A stretch of DNA of 25,092 nucleotides from CAYMJK01 sp043101635. Lineage in GTDB: Bacteria; Planctomycetota; Phycisphaerae; Phycisphaerales; UBA1924. The translations under genes and the position numbers were made by a program. Below the pieces are notes generated by a model. The model saw nothing but the letters and a program-made list of their open reading frames with translations. It did no database searches and had not been told where the DNA came from. Below, in pieces: positions 1 to 7,356 of the stretch. The DNA lies in assembly GCA_043101635.1 (NCBI GenBank), contig JBICIE010000067.1, positions 1 through 25,092 on the forward strand, given 5' to 3'. The first letter of the stretch is position 1. The number at the start of each line of letters is the position of its first letter.

Positions 1-632
1 TGCACGGCGTCGCACGCCTCGGCAAAGTGGTCCAGCCGGCGCCGTTGGCGGAGATCGTGCCGCGCGGCGTAGCGGGTGATCGACAGGGCGCCGGCGACGA
101 GCTCCATCGCGAAGTAGGGGAGCGGCTCATCGCCCTCTTCCCAGAGCCCCGCCTCGTAGATCTGGGCGATGCCGGGATGACGGAGCTGGCCCAGGAGCTG
201 CGCTTCGTACTCGAAGCGGCGCCGGGCCGAGTCGGTCGCGAATTCGCGCGTGAGGACCTTGAGGGCGACGGTGCGGGGCGGTCGCTGCTGGCGCGCTTCG
301 TAGACGGCGCCCATGCCGCCGCGCGCGATCACACTCGTGATCGTGAACTGGCCGATGCGGTCGGGGCGCTGGCGGGCGGCGGCGTGCCGGGCGGCGGCGG
401 TCAGCGCGCCGTTGGCGACTTCGCCGGCCATCGACGCGACGCCGCGACCGACGCTGGCATCCAGCATCTGTGTGAGCGCGACCGGCTCGTCAGCGGCGCG
501 CAGCAGCGACTCGACTTCCGAGCGCAGAGCGGTGTCGCCAGCGCACTGTGCGCCCAGGAACTTGTTGCGCGCCTCTGGTGGAAGTCGTCGGGCCTCGTGA
601 AAGAGCCGGGCTGCGCGCCTGAGGTCAGTCAT
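1..632 (-). CDS. Serine/threonine protein kinase, N-terminal part (cut by window edge)
   Basis: The reading frame starts at ATG 632-630 and is open for 210 codons to the left edge, so only the N-terminal part is seen. A leader of about 90 residues has the helical pattern LPPEARNKFL...LRSEVESLL found ahead of many planctomycete kinases. The Hanks-type N-lobe follows: a glycine-rich loop ARGGMGAVYEA (about residues 103-113), the ATP-binding lysine in VALKVL (Lys125), a helix-C glutamate in FEYEAQLL (about Glu143) and the hinge region FAMELV (175-179). The HRD and DFG motifs lie outside the window. The ATG overlaps the stop of the sigma factor gene (shared bases ATGACTGA, 632-625), with GGAG about 9 nt upstream, so the two are probably translationally coupled. 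The kinase fold is clear; the substrate is unknown. Confidence 0.88.
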   Translation of the reverse strand, partial: MTDLRRAARLFHEARRLPPEARNKFLGAQCAGDTALRSEVESLLRAADEPVALTQMLDASVGRGVASMAGEVANGALTAAARHAAARQRPDRIGQFTITSVIARGGMGAVYEARQQRPPRTVALKVLTREFATDSARRRFEYEAQLLGQLRHPGIAQIYEAGLWEEGDEPLPYFAMELVAGALSITRYAARHDLRQRRRLDHFAEACDAV

Positions 633-1215
633 CGGCGCAATCTCCGGTCAGGCGCCGCGAGAGCCAGGCGCGGGCGAAGGTCCAGTCCTGGACGACGGTC
701 TTGCGGGAGACGCCGAGGACACGGGCCACGGATTCGCAGGTCATGCCGCCGAAGAAGCGGAGCGTGACGACGCGGGCCATGCGATCGTCCTCGGCGGCGA
801 GGGCTTCGAGGGCCTCGTCGAGGTCGAGCAGATCGAACTCCCGCTGCTCGCCGGGGGCCAGGTCCTGATCCAGCGTGAGCTGGCAGCGGTCGCCGCCGCG
901 TTTGAGGGCGTTGCGACGGCGGGCGTGGTCGACGAGGACCCGGCGCATGGCCTCGGCTGCGACGGCGAGGAAGTGGTCGGCGCCGGACCAGTCGGGGCCG
1001 GTACTGCTGGCCACCCGGGCGTAGGCCTCGTGAACGAGTGCGGTGGGCTGGAGGGTGTGGCTGGCCCGCTCGCGGGCCATGAGGCGGGTGGCGAGGGCCC
1101 GCAACTCGTCGTAGACGAGCGGGAGCAGGCGTGCCGCGGCGGAGCCGTCATCGCGGCCCAGCTCGCGGAGCGTGGTGTCGATCTCGGCGTGGTTCGGTAT
1201 GGATTGGGGCGTCAT
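625..1215 (-). CDS. ECF-subfamily RNA polymerase sigma factor (planctomycete/acidobacterial type)
   Basis: This is a 196-residue sigma factor. Region 2 is seen as LLPLVYDELRALATRLM and HTLQPTALVHEAY (about 25-70), followed by the HFLAVAAEAMRRVLVDHARRR segment (about 80-101). Region 4 is seen as RMARVVTLRFFGGMTCESVARVLGVSRKTV with a helix-turn-helix (about 143-175). These strings are typical of the Sigma70_ECF (PF07638-like) family that is abundant in Planctomycetota. The downstream kinase gene begins inside this gene's stop region, which is the usual partner arrangement: the kinase may control the sigma factor in place of a classical anti-sigma factor. No Shine-Dalgarno is evident before ATG 1215. 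A TAGACT hexamer lies 9 nt upstream, so the leader would be very short. Confidence 0.93.
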   Translation of the reverse strand: MTPQSIPNHAEIDTTLRELGRDDGSAAARLLPLVYDELRALATRLMARERASHTLQPTALVHEAYARVASSTGPDWSGADHFLAVAAEAMRRVLVDHARRRNALKRGGDRCQLTLDQDLAPGEQREFDLLDLDEALEALAAEDDRMARVVTLRFFGGMTCESVARVLGVSRKTVVQDWTFARAWLSRRLTGDCADD

Positions 1216-1427
1216 CGGTTGTCCAGTCTACCAGAAACTGGCTGTTCTGCAGGACTTGGGCGCAGTTGGGGGGTGGTGCGCGACCGGAGTTCCGGCTGAT
1301 CTGGCGGGCCGCCGAGCTTTTGTGAGCGATCGGGTGGCGCGCCCGGGCGCGGGTGCGCATCTTCCAGTAGCGGCCATAGGGGGCCGCAGCGCGGCACGCG
1401 GCGCCAACGCGTGGGGGAGCCATGGCG
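1216..1427. other. Divergent intergenic region between sigma factor and dockerin-protein genes
   Basis: About 210 bases separate the minus-strand sigma factor gene from the plus-strand secreted-protein gene. They should hold both promoters. A GGGGGAG Shine-Dalgarno at 1413-1419 serves the plus-strand gene. Two short words, TTGGGCGCA (1256-1264) and CTTTTGTGAGCGA (1317-1329), recur in the same order and orientation upstream of the last gene of the window (24981-24989 and 25014-25026). Nothing else was recognised. Confidence 0.5.
1225..1230 (-). promoter_or_regulatory. Candidate -10 hexamer for the sigma factor gene
   Basis: Read on the minus strand, TAGACT lies 9 nt before the sigma factor ATG at 1215. 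It fits TANNNT. No convincing -35 element was found 16-18 nt further upstream, and no Shine-Dalgarno follows it. The call rests on position and similarity only. Confidence 0.3.
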
Positions 1428-2711
1428 ATGCAATCTCAGAAAGCGATTCTGGCAGTCGCGACAGCGCTGGCAGCGACGCCGGCGTTCGGGCAGGACTGGT
1501 GCGAGCTTCAGAAGTTCGAGCCGGACGGGCGTCTGCCGGGCGACTACTTCGGGGGCCCGGTGATCTCAATGACATCGGAGTGGGCACTCATCACGGCTCG
1601 GAATACGGACGCCGGGACGTTTCCGGGTTACGCCGTGATGTACGAGCGGTCGGGCGGCCGGTGGATTGAGCACCCGCGCATCACGTCACCGCGACCGGAG
1701 GCAAACATCGGCTTTGCAGTGGGCGCGGCGACGAACGGGGACTGGGCCATGATCGGGGCCCCGCGGGAGGACATTGGAACGGAGCGGCTTGCCGGATGCG
1801 TCTACGTATACCGGCGGGAAGGACACGAGTGGAAGATGGATCTCGACCGCACGCTGACCGAGCCGGCGCCGCTGGAGCGCAATGGTTTCGGCTTCGGCGT
1901 TGCAATGTCAGGCGACTGGGCCACTGCGCGCAACCGATTCGGGCTGGTGTATATCTTCCGTTTCGATGGGGATCGGTGGGTCCTTCATCAGCAGTTGACG
2001 CCCGACATCGGCCGAATGGCGGAGGTCAAACTCGATGGCGACACGCTGCTCGTGGGCGAGCGAACGGACCCTGCGCACGCTTCGGTGTATCGCCTTGATC
2101 CCGGCACGCAGCAGTGGCTCCTCGAAGCGGAGCTGCGTGCTGGATTCGACGAGTTCTTCGGCGCCAACGCCCTTCACGAATCGCGGGCGGTTCTCACAAC
2201 GGATGTGGGGTTCACGGTGTTTCGGCGCGCGGGCACGGCCTGGTCGGTAGAGCAGGACGTCTTCAGGCCGGCGGATGCGAGGTTGTTCGGCTGGAGCGTT
2301 GCCTGTCACGGCGACACGATCGTCGTTGGCGATCGCGGTGGACCCGGCGGCTCGGTCTACTGGTATCAGTATGACGGCAGCAGTTGGGAACTGCAGGCGA
2401 AGATCAAGGGGTCTGACCCGTCCACCGGCTATCTCGGCGGTGGAACGGTTGCTGTGCTCGATGGTATCGCGATCGCGGGGGCGCCCGGGTCGGTCGATGG
2501 GCGCGGCTTGGCCTACGCATTCCAGCTTGGGGCAACATGCGCCTGCTACGCTGACTGCGACACCAGCGGCGGGCTGGATTTCTTTGATTTCCTCTGTTTT
2601 CAGAACATGTTCGCCGCGGGCGATCCCGAAGCGGATTGTGACGCAAGCGGCGGGCTTGATTTCTTCGACTTCCTCTGCTTCCAGAACGAGTTTGCCGGCG
2701 GCTGCTCGTAA
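1428..2711 (+). CDS. Secreted FG-GAP-like beta-propeller protein with C-terminal GC-type dockerin module
   Basis: The protein has 427 residues from ATG 1428. That start is preferred over ATG 1422 because GGGGGAG (1413-1419) lies 8 nt before it and only 2 nt before the earlier one. A signal peptide (QKAILAVATALAATPAFG, cleavage near residue 21) indicates export. The body has seven similar segments with an F/Y-G-x-x-V/A motif followed by a short strand such as WAMIGAP or TIVVGD, then a V-Y-x-Y/F strand; this fits a seven-bladed FG-GAP/integrin-alpha-like propeller. The C-terminus carries two copies of D-x-D-x-S-G-G-L-D-F-F-D-F-L-C-F-Q-N, matching the GC-type dockerin domain of Phycisphaerae. 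It is probably displayed or assembled outside the cytoplasm; no ligand can be named. It is followed after 70 nt by a second dockerin gene. Confidence 0.85.
   Translation: MQSQKAILAVATALAATPAFGQDWCELQKFEPDGRLPGDYFGGPVISMTSEWALITARNTDAGTFPGYAVMYERSGGRWIEHPRITSPRPEANIGFAVGAATNGDWAMIGAPREDIGTERLAGCVYVYRREGHEWKMDLDRTLTEPAPLERNGFGFGVAMSGDWATARNRFGLVYIFRFDGDRWVLHQQLTPDIGRMAEVKLDGDTLLVGERTDPAHASVYRLDPGTQQWLLEAELRAGFDEFFGANALHESRAVLTTDVGFTVFRRAGTAWSVEQDVFRPADARLFGWSVACHGDTIVVGDRGGPGGSVYWYQYDGSSWELQAKIKGSDPSTGYLGGGTVAVLDGIAIAGAPGSVDGRGLAYAFQLGATCACYADCDTSGGLDFFDFLCFQNMFAAGDPEADCDASGGLDFFDFLCFQNEFAGGCS
2544..2708 (+). repeat. Duplicated GC-type dockerin-like EF-hand module, copy in first gene
   Basis: Two 27-residue units lie in tandem. 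Each has a calcium-loop pattern D-x-D-x-S-G-x-L-D-x-x-D followed by FLCFQN and a paired cysteine. The segment begins CYADCD and ends GGCS. At DNA level the two units differ mainly at third codon positions, which suggests an old duplication kept under protein-level selection. Classical dockerins also have two such loops, but not these cysteines or FLCFQN. Confidence 0.8.
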
Positions 2712-2781
2712 CCGGACGAAGGGGAGCGGCTTCTGGCTGCAGCGTTGCACGTGGCGCAAGACGCGTGCGGGAGGTATGCAG

Positions 2782-3720
2782 ATGCAACATCAGCGATTGC
2801 AAGAAACGGGCCCGTCTGGGTCGCGCCCGACGCATCTCTGGGCCGTGCTTGGAGTGTGCGCCATCGGGAGCGTTGCCGGGGCCCATCCGCTTGGCGAAGC
2901 GTGGCCCGCGCCGGGCTCTGTCCCCGGACCAGTGGGGACGCCTGAGGATGGTGGGCCACTGAACGATTCATTCGAGTGCTATCTGCCCGGTGAGCGCATG
3001 ACCAGTCGTGGCGCATGGGAGGTGTGGCCGGGAGGCGTTGACGCCGTGATGACTGACGCTTTTGCCGCGAGCGGCTCCATCAGCGCTGATTTTCGGTGGT
3101 CCGCAATTGATATCGTGCACCGGTTCTCCGGATACACGAGCGGAAAGGTGACCTGGAGCGTCATGACGTATGTGGATAGCGGCGCCGACTTCAGAGCGTT
3201 CTTCATCGGGCTGAACGAGTACCCGCCAACAGGAGGCGGCGCGTGGTCGATCCAGACGGAGTTCAGGACGGATCAGACGCGCGTCGGCAGCAGGCCGATG
3301 GTGTTCGATCGATGGGTCGAGTGGCGCGCTGAAGTGGACCTGGACGGAGACGTGTTCGACCTCTACTACGACGATGTCGCGTATGAGCACGGGAGCTGGA
3401 CAGCGGGGATCTCAGGCATCGGCTTCGGCTACTTCGACTTTGCGGCGATCGATCTGTACATGGCCGAGGTCTTCACCCCGGGTTTCTACATCGACGACGT
3501 GATCGTGAAGCGCTCCGGCACAAGCCCGCGGGCCACCTGTGGCGGCGGCGGCTGTTACGCGGACTGCGATAGCAGCGGCGTTCTCGACTTCTTTGATTTC
3601 CTGTGCTTTCAGAACCTGTTCGGCGCCGGTGATCTCGGCGCGGACTGCGATGAGAGCGGCGCACTTGACTTCTTTGATTTCCTGTGCTTTCAGAACGAGT
3701 TCGCGGCGGGGTGTCCGTAG
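2782..3720 (+). CDS. Secreted protein with probable beta-sandwich domain and C-terminal GC-type dockerin module
   Basis: The protein has 312 residues from ATG 2782. GGGAGG (2769-2774) lies 7 nt before this start but only 1 nt before ATG 2776; the longer open frame back to 2275 overlaps the previous gene and is not used. A signal sequence (HLWAVLGVCAIGSVAGA, cleavage near residue 34) follows a polar n-region. The central part begins NDSFECYLPGE and continues with alternating strands (VTWSVMTYVDS, FRAFFIGLNE, WVEWRAEVDLDGDVFDLYYDD, FYIDDVIVKR). This resembles a concanavalin/LamG-like jelly roll, but the family is not certain. Two dockerin-like units close the protein. It is probably the partner or paralogue of the preceding dockerin-tagged protein and co-transcribed with it. 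Confidence 0.8.
   Translation: MQHQRLQETGPSGSRPTHLWAVLGVCAIGSVAGAHPLGEAWPAPGSVPGPVGTPEDGGPLNDSFECYLPGERMTSRGAWEVWPGGVDAVMTDAFAASGSISADFRWSAIDIVHRFSGYTSGKVTWSVMTYVDSGADFRAFFIGLNEYPPTGGGAWSIQTEFRTDQTRVGSRPMVFDRWVEWRAEVDLDGDVFDLYYDDVAYEHGSWTAGISGIGFGYFDFAAIDLYMAEVFTPGFYIDDVIVKRSGTSPRATCGGGGCYADCDSSGVLDFFDFLCFQNLFGAGDLGADCDESGALDFFDFLCFQNEFAAGCP
3553..3714 (+). repeat. Duplicated GC-type dockerin-like module, copy in second gene, with exact internal DNA repeat
   Basis: Two tandem units with an 81-nt (27-codon) period end the protein. A 30-nt stretch encoding DFFDFLCFQN is identical in both units (3586-3615 and 3667-3696), including third codon positions. The equivalent stretches of the neighbouring gene differ at several third positions, so this copy looks recently duplicated or homogenised by gene conversion. 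Confidence 0.8.
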
Positions 3721-3770
3721 CCCTCCGTAGCCCCGCCTGGAGGGCACTCGCGAACCACGCGAGGCATCGT

Positions 3771-3815
3771 GGGGGCGGGGTCGTGTCCCAAGGGACCCCG
3801 CCCCCCTCCCCTTTT
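3771..3815 (+). terminator. Hairpin terminator after the dockerin genes
   Basis: A perfect 12-bp GC-rich stem, GGGGGCGGGGTC (3771-3782) with GACCCCGCCCCC (3794-3805), encloses an 11-nt loop. It is followed by a C/T tract ending in TTTT at 3812-3815. The position, 50 nt after the stop codon, fits a Rho-independent terminator with a short T tract. Confidence 0.7.
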
Positions 3816-4161
3816 GGTCAGATCGCTGTGTCCCCTGCTCGATCGACTTCTCAGAATCGGCGATCGACGCAGCACGCAGGGAGCAATTTGCGCTTCGTCG
3901 TGCGGGGCCCATTTCAACTGCTCGGTCTAACCGAAGGAGCTTCACGGAGTAAGTGGCGAATTCCTCGGGGGTTGCGCCGCGTCGAGTTCTGATGATTGGG
4001 CGGCGCTGGACGCAGCGCGATCCAGGTCAAAGCTTGCGGGATCGCTCCTTTCTTCGCCGCTCGAGTCCTTTCTGCGTGGCGCGCGGAACGCGTCCTGCGC
4101 ATTCCGATTCACAAGGGGAAAGCCGGTGTTGGTGGCCCTTCGACAACGAATGGAGAATGAC
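3816..4161. other. Intergenic region ahead of the third secreted-protein gene
   Basis: About 345 bases carry no gene that could be supported. The octamer CGATCGAC occurs twice within about 30 nt near 3840-3875. No clear -35/-10 pair was recognised. The Shine-Dalgarno GGAG at 4152-4155 belongs to the next gene. The stretch is less GC-rich than the surrounding coding DNA. Confidence 0.5.
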
Positions 4162-4971
4162 ATGGAAATCGCGCACCGTCGTGCACGCCTTCTCGGGACC
4201 ACGATCCTGGCGGCAACAGCCCTGGCCATGGCGCCGATGGAGGCCGCGGCACAGAAGGGCAAGGGTGGTCAGAGCGGGGGCGGCGGCGACAAGGACCTCA
4301 GCGTCTGCATCACGATGAGCAGCGCAGGCGACCTGACGAGCGACGGCAGCGGAGATTACTGCGGCTCGGTTCAGGGGGTCAACGCCGCCGTCGGCCGACG
4401 GCGCGCGATTGGGCTCGGCCTTGGTGACAAGCCGAATCAGGATCGCCGGCTGGTCCTGACACTTGGAACGCAGTTGCCAGAGGCGCCGGGGGATCCCGAT
4501 CCGAATACTGATGGCGGCCAGATCCAGCAGCCGACCCCGGGCGACTGGTCGACGCATCCGCTCCCGGAGATTCCACCAGAGGGCCTCACCGGAACACTCC
4601 AGGCGGCCTACCGCGTCAACGTACTGCGCATGGGTGAGGAAGGCGAGGAGCCGAACCCGAACTTCCGCAACGCGCGGCTGCTGTGGACCGACCCGCAGGG
4701 TCGCGAGTGGCGCATGTACTGGGGGCCGCATCCGCAGCCGGGCGGCTTCCAAACAACGAATCCGGATGCGCCGGAGGTGAAGATCACGCGGGCGGAGGAC
4801 ACCTCCGGCCTGCTCAACGAGTGGCACGTCGTCACGCTCGAGGATCTGGCGCCCGAGCGGCTCGGGACCTGCACGGCGTTCCTGTGGCTCGAGAACAACC
4901 CGAATGGCCCGGATGACTACTGCGGGGCGTTCGATGTCTCGTTCGAGTTTGTTGCGGTCGAGGAGCCCTGA
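4162..4971 (+). CDS. Secreted hypothetical protein with two D-x-Y-C-G motifs
   Basis: The protein has 269 residues. ATG 4162 was chosen because GGAG (4152-4155) lies 6 nt upstream; in-frame ATGs at 4126 and 4150 have no ribosome-binding site and would add a polar extension. The signal peptide is RRARLLGTTILAATALAMAPMEAAA, with cleavage near residue 30, followed by a low-complexity G/K/S linker. There are four cysteines: 49 and 67 (SVCIT...GDYCGSV) and 237 and 254 (GTCTAF...DDYCGAF). Each pair has the same order, with 16-17 residues between, so they may form two disulfide-closed loops at the two ends of one domain. I do not recognise the family. There is no dockerin tag. The gene stands alone between two hairpin terminators and is probably its own transcript. 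Confidence 0.75.
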   Translation: MEIAHRRARLLGTTILAATALAMAPMEAAAQKGKGGQSGGGGDKDLSVCITMSSAGDLTSDGSGDYCGSVQGVNAAVGRRRAIGLGLGDKPNQDRRLVLTLGTQLPEAPGDPDPNTDGGQIQQPTPGDWSTHPLPEIPPEGLTGTLQAAYRVNVLRMGEEGEEPNPNFRNARLLWTDPQGREWRMYWGPHPQPGGFQTTNPDAPEVKITRAEDTSGLLNEWHVVTLEDLAPERLGTCTAFLWLENNPNGPDDYCGAFDVSFEFVAVEEP

Positions 4972-4996
4972 TTCCTGACTTTGAAGCGGCCCCCAG

Positions 4997-5037
4997 GGGG
5001 CGGAGTCGATGGGGGGGCTCCGCCCCTTCCTCGTTTT
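4997..5037. terminator. Hairpin terminator between convergent genes
   Basis: A 9-bp stem, GGGGCGGAG (4997-5005) with CTCCGCCCC (5018-5026), encloses a 12-nt loop and is followed by TTCCTCGTTTT. It lies 25 nt after the plus-strand stop and 29 nt before the minus-strand stop. It should serve the plus-strand gene; the minus-strand side lacks a T tract. Confidence 0.6.
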
Positions 5038-5065
5038 GAAGGACGCGTGTTTCGTGCGCAGTGCG

Positions 5066-6268
5066 CTACGGCACGATCTTCAGGATGCGGCCGCTCTTGA
5101 GGTCGAGGATGTAGAGCTCGCCGTCGGCGTCGCGCGCAAAGGAGCTGATGGCCAGGGCTGAACCTGCCTCGCCGAAGCCGGCCTGCATGGCGTCGTGCTC
5201 GACGACATCGTCGGCGCGGCCGTTGCGGAGGCGGAAGGACCAGATCTGTCCGGTCATGAAGTCGGCGAAGATGTAGCGGTCGCGGAGACGGGGAAGGGCC
5301 TGGCCCTCGTAGAGGTAGCCGCCGGTGACGCTGGCGATGGGGCTGTGGCGATAGACCCAGACCGGGGGTTCGTAGCCGCGGGCGCGGTGCTCCTCATCGG
5401 AGAGCTGGGGGGGATCATCGGCGCGGTTGCGCCCGGGGCGGAACTCGCCGCGGCCTTCCATCTCGGCCCAGCCGTAGTTTTCGCCGCCGGTGGAATCGGC
5501 CGGCTGGAGGTGGATTTCCTCGAAGCGGTTCTGGCCGACGTCGGCGATCCAGAGGCGGCCCTGCGAATCGAACTCGTAGCGCCAGGGATTGCGCAGGCCG
5601 TAGGCCCAGATCTCCGGCAGCGCGCCATCGCGATCGATGAACGGGTTGTCCTGCGGGATCCGGTAGTGGCGCTTCGGATCATCGGGGAAGTCATCGGCCG
5701 AAGGGTCGATGCGCAGCATCTTGCCGAGGAGGGTGTCCAGGCGCTGGCCGGCGCCGCGGGGGTCGTTGGCGCTGCCGCCATCGCCGGTTCCGATCCAGAG
5801 CATGCCATCCGGACCGAAGCGGAGGTTGCCGCCGTTGTGGTTGCCCCAGGGCTGGTCGATCGTGAGGATGATGAGCTCGGAATCAGGTTCAGCGCGGTGG
5901 GGCGACGCGGCGGTGAAGCGGGAGATATGCGTCGTCCCGCCGGCGCCGGTGTAATTGATATAGAAGTGGCCGCTGTCAGCGTAGTCGGGGGCGAAGGCGA
6001 GGCCGAGCAGGCCGCGCTCCCAGTTGCTGTCCGGGCCGGTGAAGTTGCCGGGATCAGCCTCGTAGAAGGGCTGCTCGAGCAGGGCGCCATCTTCGATGAT
6101 GCGGATCTGGCCGCGCTGCTGGGCGACGTAGAACCGGCTGGGGTCGGTGGGATCCTGCGCCATGTCCAGCGGCATCTGCAGGCCTTCGACCCAGATGCGG
6201 GTCTGCTGCGCGCCGGCGAGGCTGGCGAGAGCGAGTGTGGCTGCGAGAGCGAGTGCACGGATACTCAT
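5066..6268 (-). CDS. PQQ-dependent sugar dehydrogenase (soluble glucose dehydrogenase-like)
   Basis: The protein has 400 residues with a signal peptide (MSIRALALAATLALASLAGA, cleavage before QQT) and should act in the periplasm. It belongs to the GSDH/sorbosone dehydrogenase beta-propeller family. Seen motifs include LLGLAFAPDY, NHNGGNLRFGPDG with the probable catalytic base His144, GTGDGG, PEIWAYGLRNPWR with Arg226 in the PQQ-facing loop, ADVGQN, GENYGW, and SVTGGYLYEG near the C-terminus. Known members oxidise aldose sugars with PQQ and pass electrons to quinones or other acceptors; the true substrate here cannot be read from sequence. ATG 6268 overlaps the stop of the upstream FAD oxidoreductase gene (ATGA), so it is the last gene of a coupled operon. 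No PQQ biosynthesis gene is in the window. Confidence 0.88.
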   Translation of the reverse strand: MSIRALALAATLALASLAGAQQTRIWVEGLQMPLDMAQDPTDPSRFYVAQQRGQIRIIEDGALLEQPFYEADPGNFTGPDSNWERGLLGLAFAPDYADSGHFYINYTGAGGTTHISRFTAASPHRAEPDSELIILTIDQPWGNHNGGNLRFGPDGMLWIGTGDGGSANDPRGAGQRLDTLLGKMLRIDPSADDFPDDPKRHYRIPQDNPFIDRDGALPEIWAYGLRNPWRYEFDSQGRLWIADVGQNRFEEIHLQPADSTGGENYGWAEMEGRGEFRPGRNRADDPPQLSDEEHRARGYEPPVWVYRHSPIASVTGGYLYEGQALPRLRDRYIFADFMTGQIWSFRLRNGRADDVVEHDAMQAGFGEAGSALAISSFARDADGELYILDLKSGRILKIVP

Positions 6269-7356
6269 GTGTGAAGTGTACGGACCGGCTTGCCTGTGAG
6301 GCGGTACCAGGCGCCGAAGCCGCCGGCGTCCAGCAGCGGCGTGAGCGCCGCGGCGAGGCGCGGGCGCATGAGTGTCTCGGCGGCGAGGCGGCAGGCTGGC
6401 AGGCGGGCGCACAGTCGGGCGCGGTAGAGGCGGGCGAAGGCGCGCTGGATCGGCGCGAGCGCGGCGGGTTCCGCCTCGGCGCCGGCAAGCAGGCCGGCAA
6501 GCGTGGTGGCGCTCCAGAGGGCCAGGCCGATGCCCTCGCCGCCGACGGGATCGACCGCGCCGGCGGCGTTGCCGATGCGGAAGGAGCGGATGTGGCCGGG
6601 CGCGGTGTACTGGCTGCGCGCGACGGGGCAGGCGAGCCATGGGCCTTGCGGCTCACCGAGGTCCAGCGCGGGCCAGAGGTCGCGCACGAGGGCGTCGGTG
6701 TCGGGGCCGAATCGGCGGGTGACGGTGGTGCGCGCGGTGAGGGCGCAGGTGCTCAGTCCATCTTCGATGTCGATGGTTCCCAGATAGGCGCTGGGGGCGG
6801 CGAAGAGGCGCACGGCGCCGGGATCGGGCTGGGGCGGCAGGAAGTGGCGCTTGAGGCCGACCAGTCCGCCAGCGCTGGCGGTGGGGCCGGCGGGATCGTG
6901 GCGTCCGGCGCCATCGGCGTGGATGACGATGTCGAAGGACTGCTCAGCGCGATCGGTGCGCACGAGCGGGCGCGGGCCGGTCCAGTTGACTGCGCGGACC
7001 ACGACCGGCGCCTGCACGGCGGCGCCGGCGCGCCGGGCCCGGTCGAGGAGGGCGTGATCCAGCGTGCGGCGGGAGAGGGCCCAGCCCGGACGCGGCATGG
7101 AGCGGCGCAGTGTGCGCGGGCCGGCGTGGATGACGACTGCTCCGCAGCGCCGGGCGCCGAGCGACTCGAGTTCGGCGGGACTCAGCAGGCTCTCGAGGAT
7201 GTCGGTGGCCGCGGGACTGATGAACTCGCCGCAGACCTTGGCGCGCGGGAAGCGGGCTTTCTCGAAGATCGACACGCGCCAGCCGGCGCCGGCGAGGGCG
7301 ATGGCGCAGGCGGAACCGGCGGGGCCGGCGCCGATGATGGCGCAGGCGCGGTTCAT
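6265..7356 (-). CDS. FAD-dependent oxidoreductase, geranylgeranyl reductase-like family
   Basis: The protein has 363 residues. The N-terminus has a Rossmann dinucleotide fold (AIIGAGPAGSACA, Gly9-Gly14, with Glu32 ending the second strand) and the motif PRAKVCGEFISP (about 37-48), which marks the geranylgeranyl-reductase/halogenase-like flavoproteins. A second FAD motif appears as RIGNAAGAVDPVGGEGIGLAL; the usual Asp of GD is Asn here, as in a subgroup I recall from type III polyketide synthase clusters. ATG 7356 overlaps the methyltransferase stop, and this gene's own stop overlaps the dehydrogenase start. It probably reduces or oxidises a lipid or polyketide-like substrate in the cytoplasm or at the membrane. 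The exact reaction is unknown. Confidence 0.85.
   Translation of the reverse strand: MNRACAIIGAGPAGSACAIALAGAGWRVSIFEKARFPRAKVCGEFISPAATDILESLLSPAELESLGARRCGAVVIHAGPRTLRRSMPRPGWALSRRTLDHALLDRARRAGAAVQAPVVVRAVNWTGPRPLVRTDRAEQSFDIVIHADGAGRHDPAGPTASAGGLVGLKRHFLPPQPDPGAVRLFAAPSAYLGTIDIEDGLSTCALTARTTVTRRFGPDTDALVRDLWPALDLGEPQGPWLACPVARSQYTAPGHIRSFRIGNAAGAVDPVGGEGIGLALWSATTLAGLLAGAEAEPAALAPIQRAFARLYRARLCARLPACRLAAETLMRPRLAAALTPLLDAGGFGAWYRLTGKPVRTLHT

Noticed and set aside
2275..2781. Upstream extension of the second dockerin protein frame
   Set aside because: It overlaps the first dockerin gene in another frame and lacks a ribosome site; GGGAGG and the signal peptide support ATG 2782.
2544..3714. 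Regular repeats possibly forming a CRISPR-like array
   Set aside because: The repeats are in frame, two per gene, and encode the dockerin-like module.
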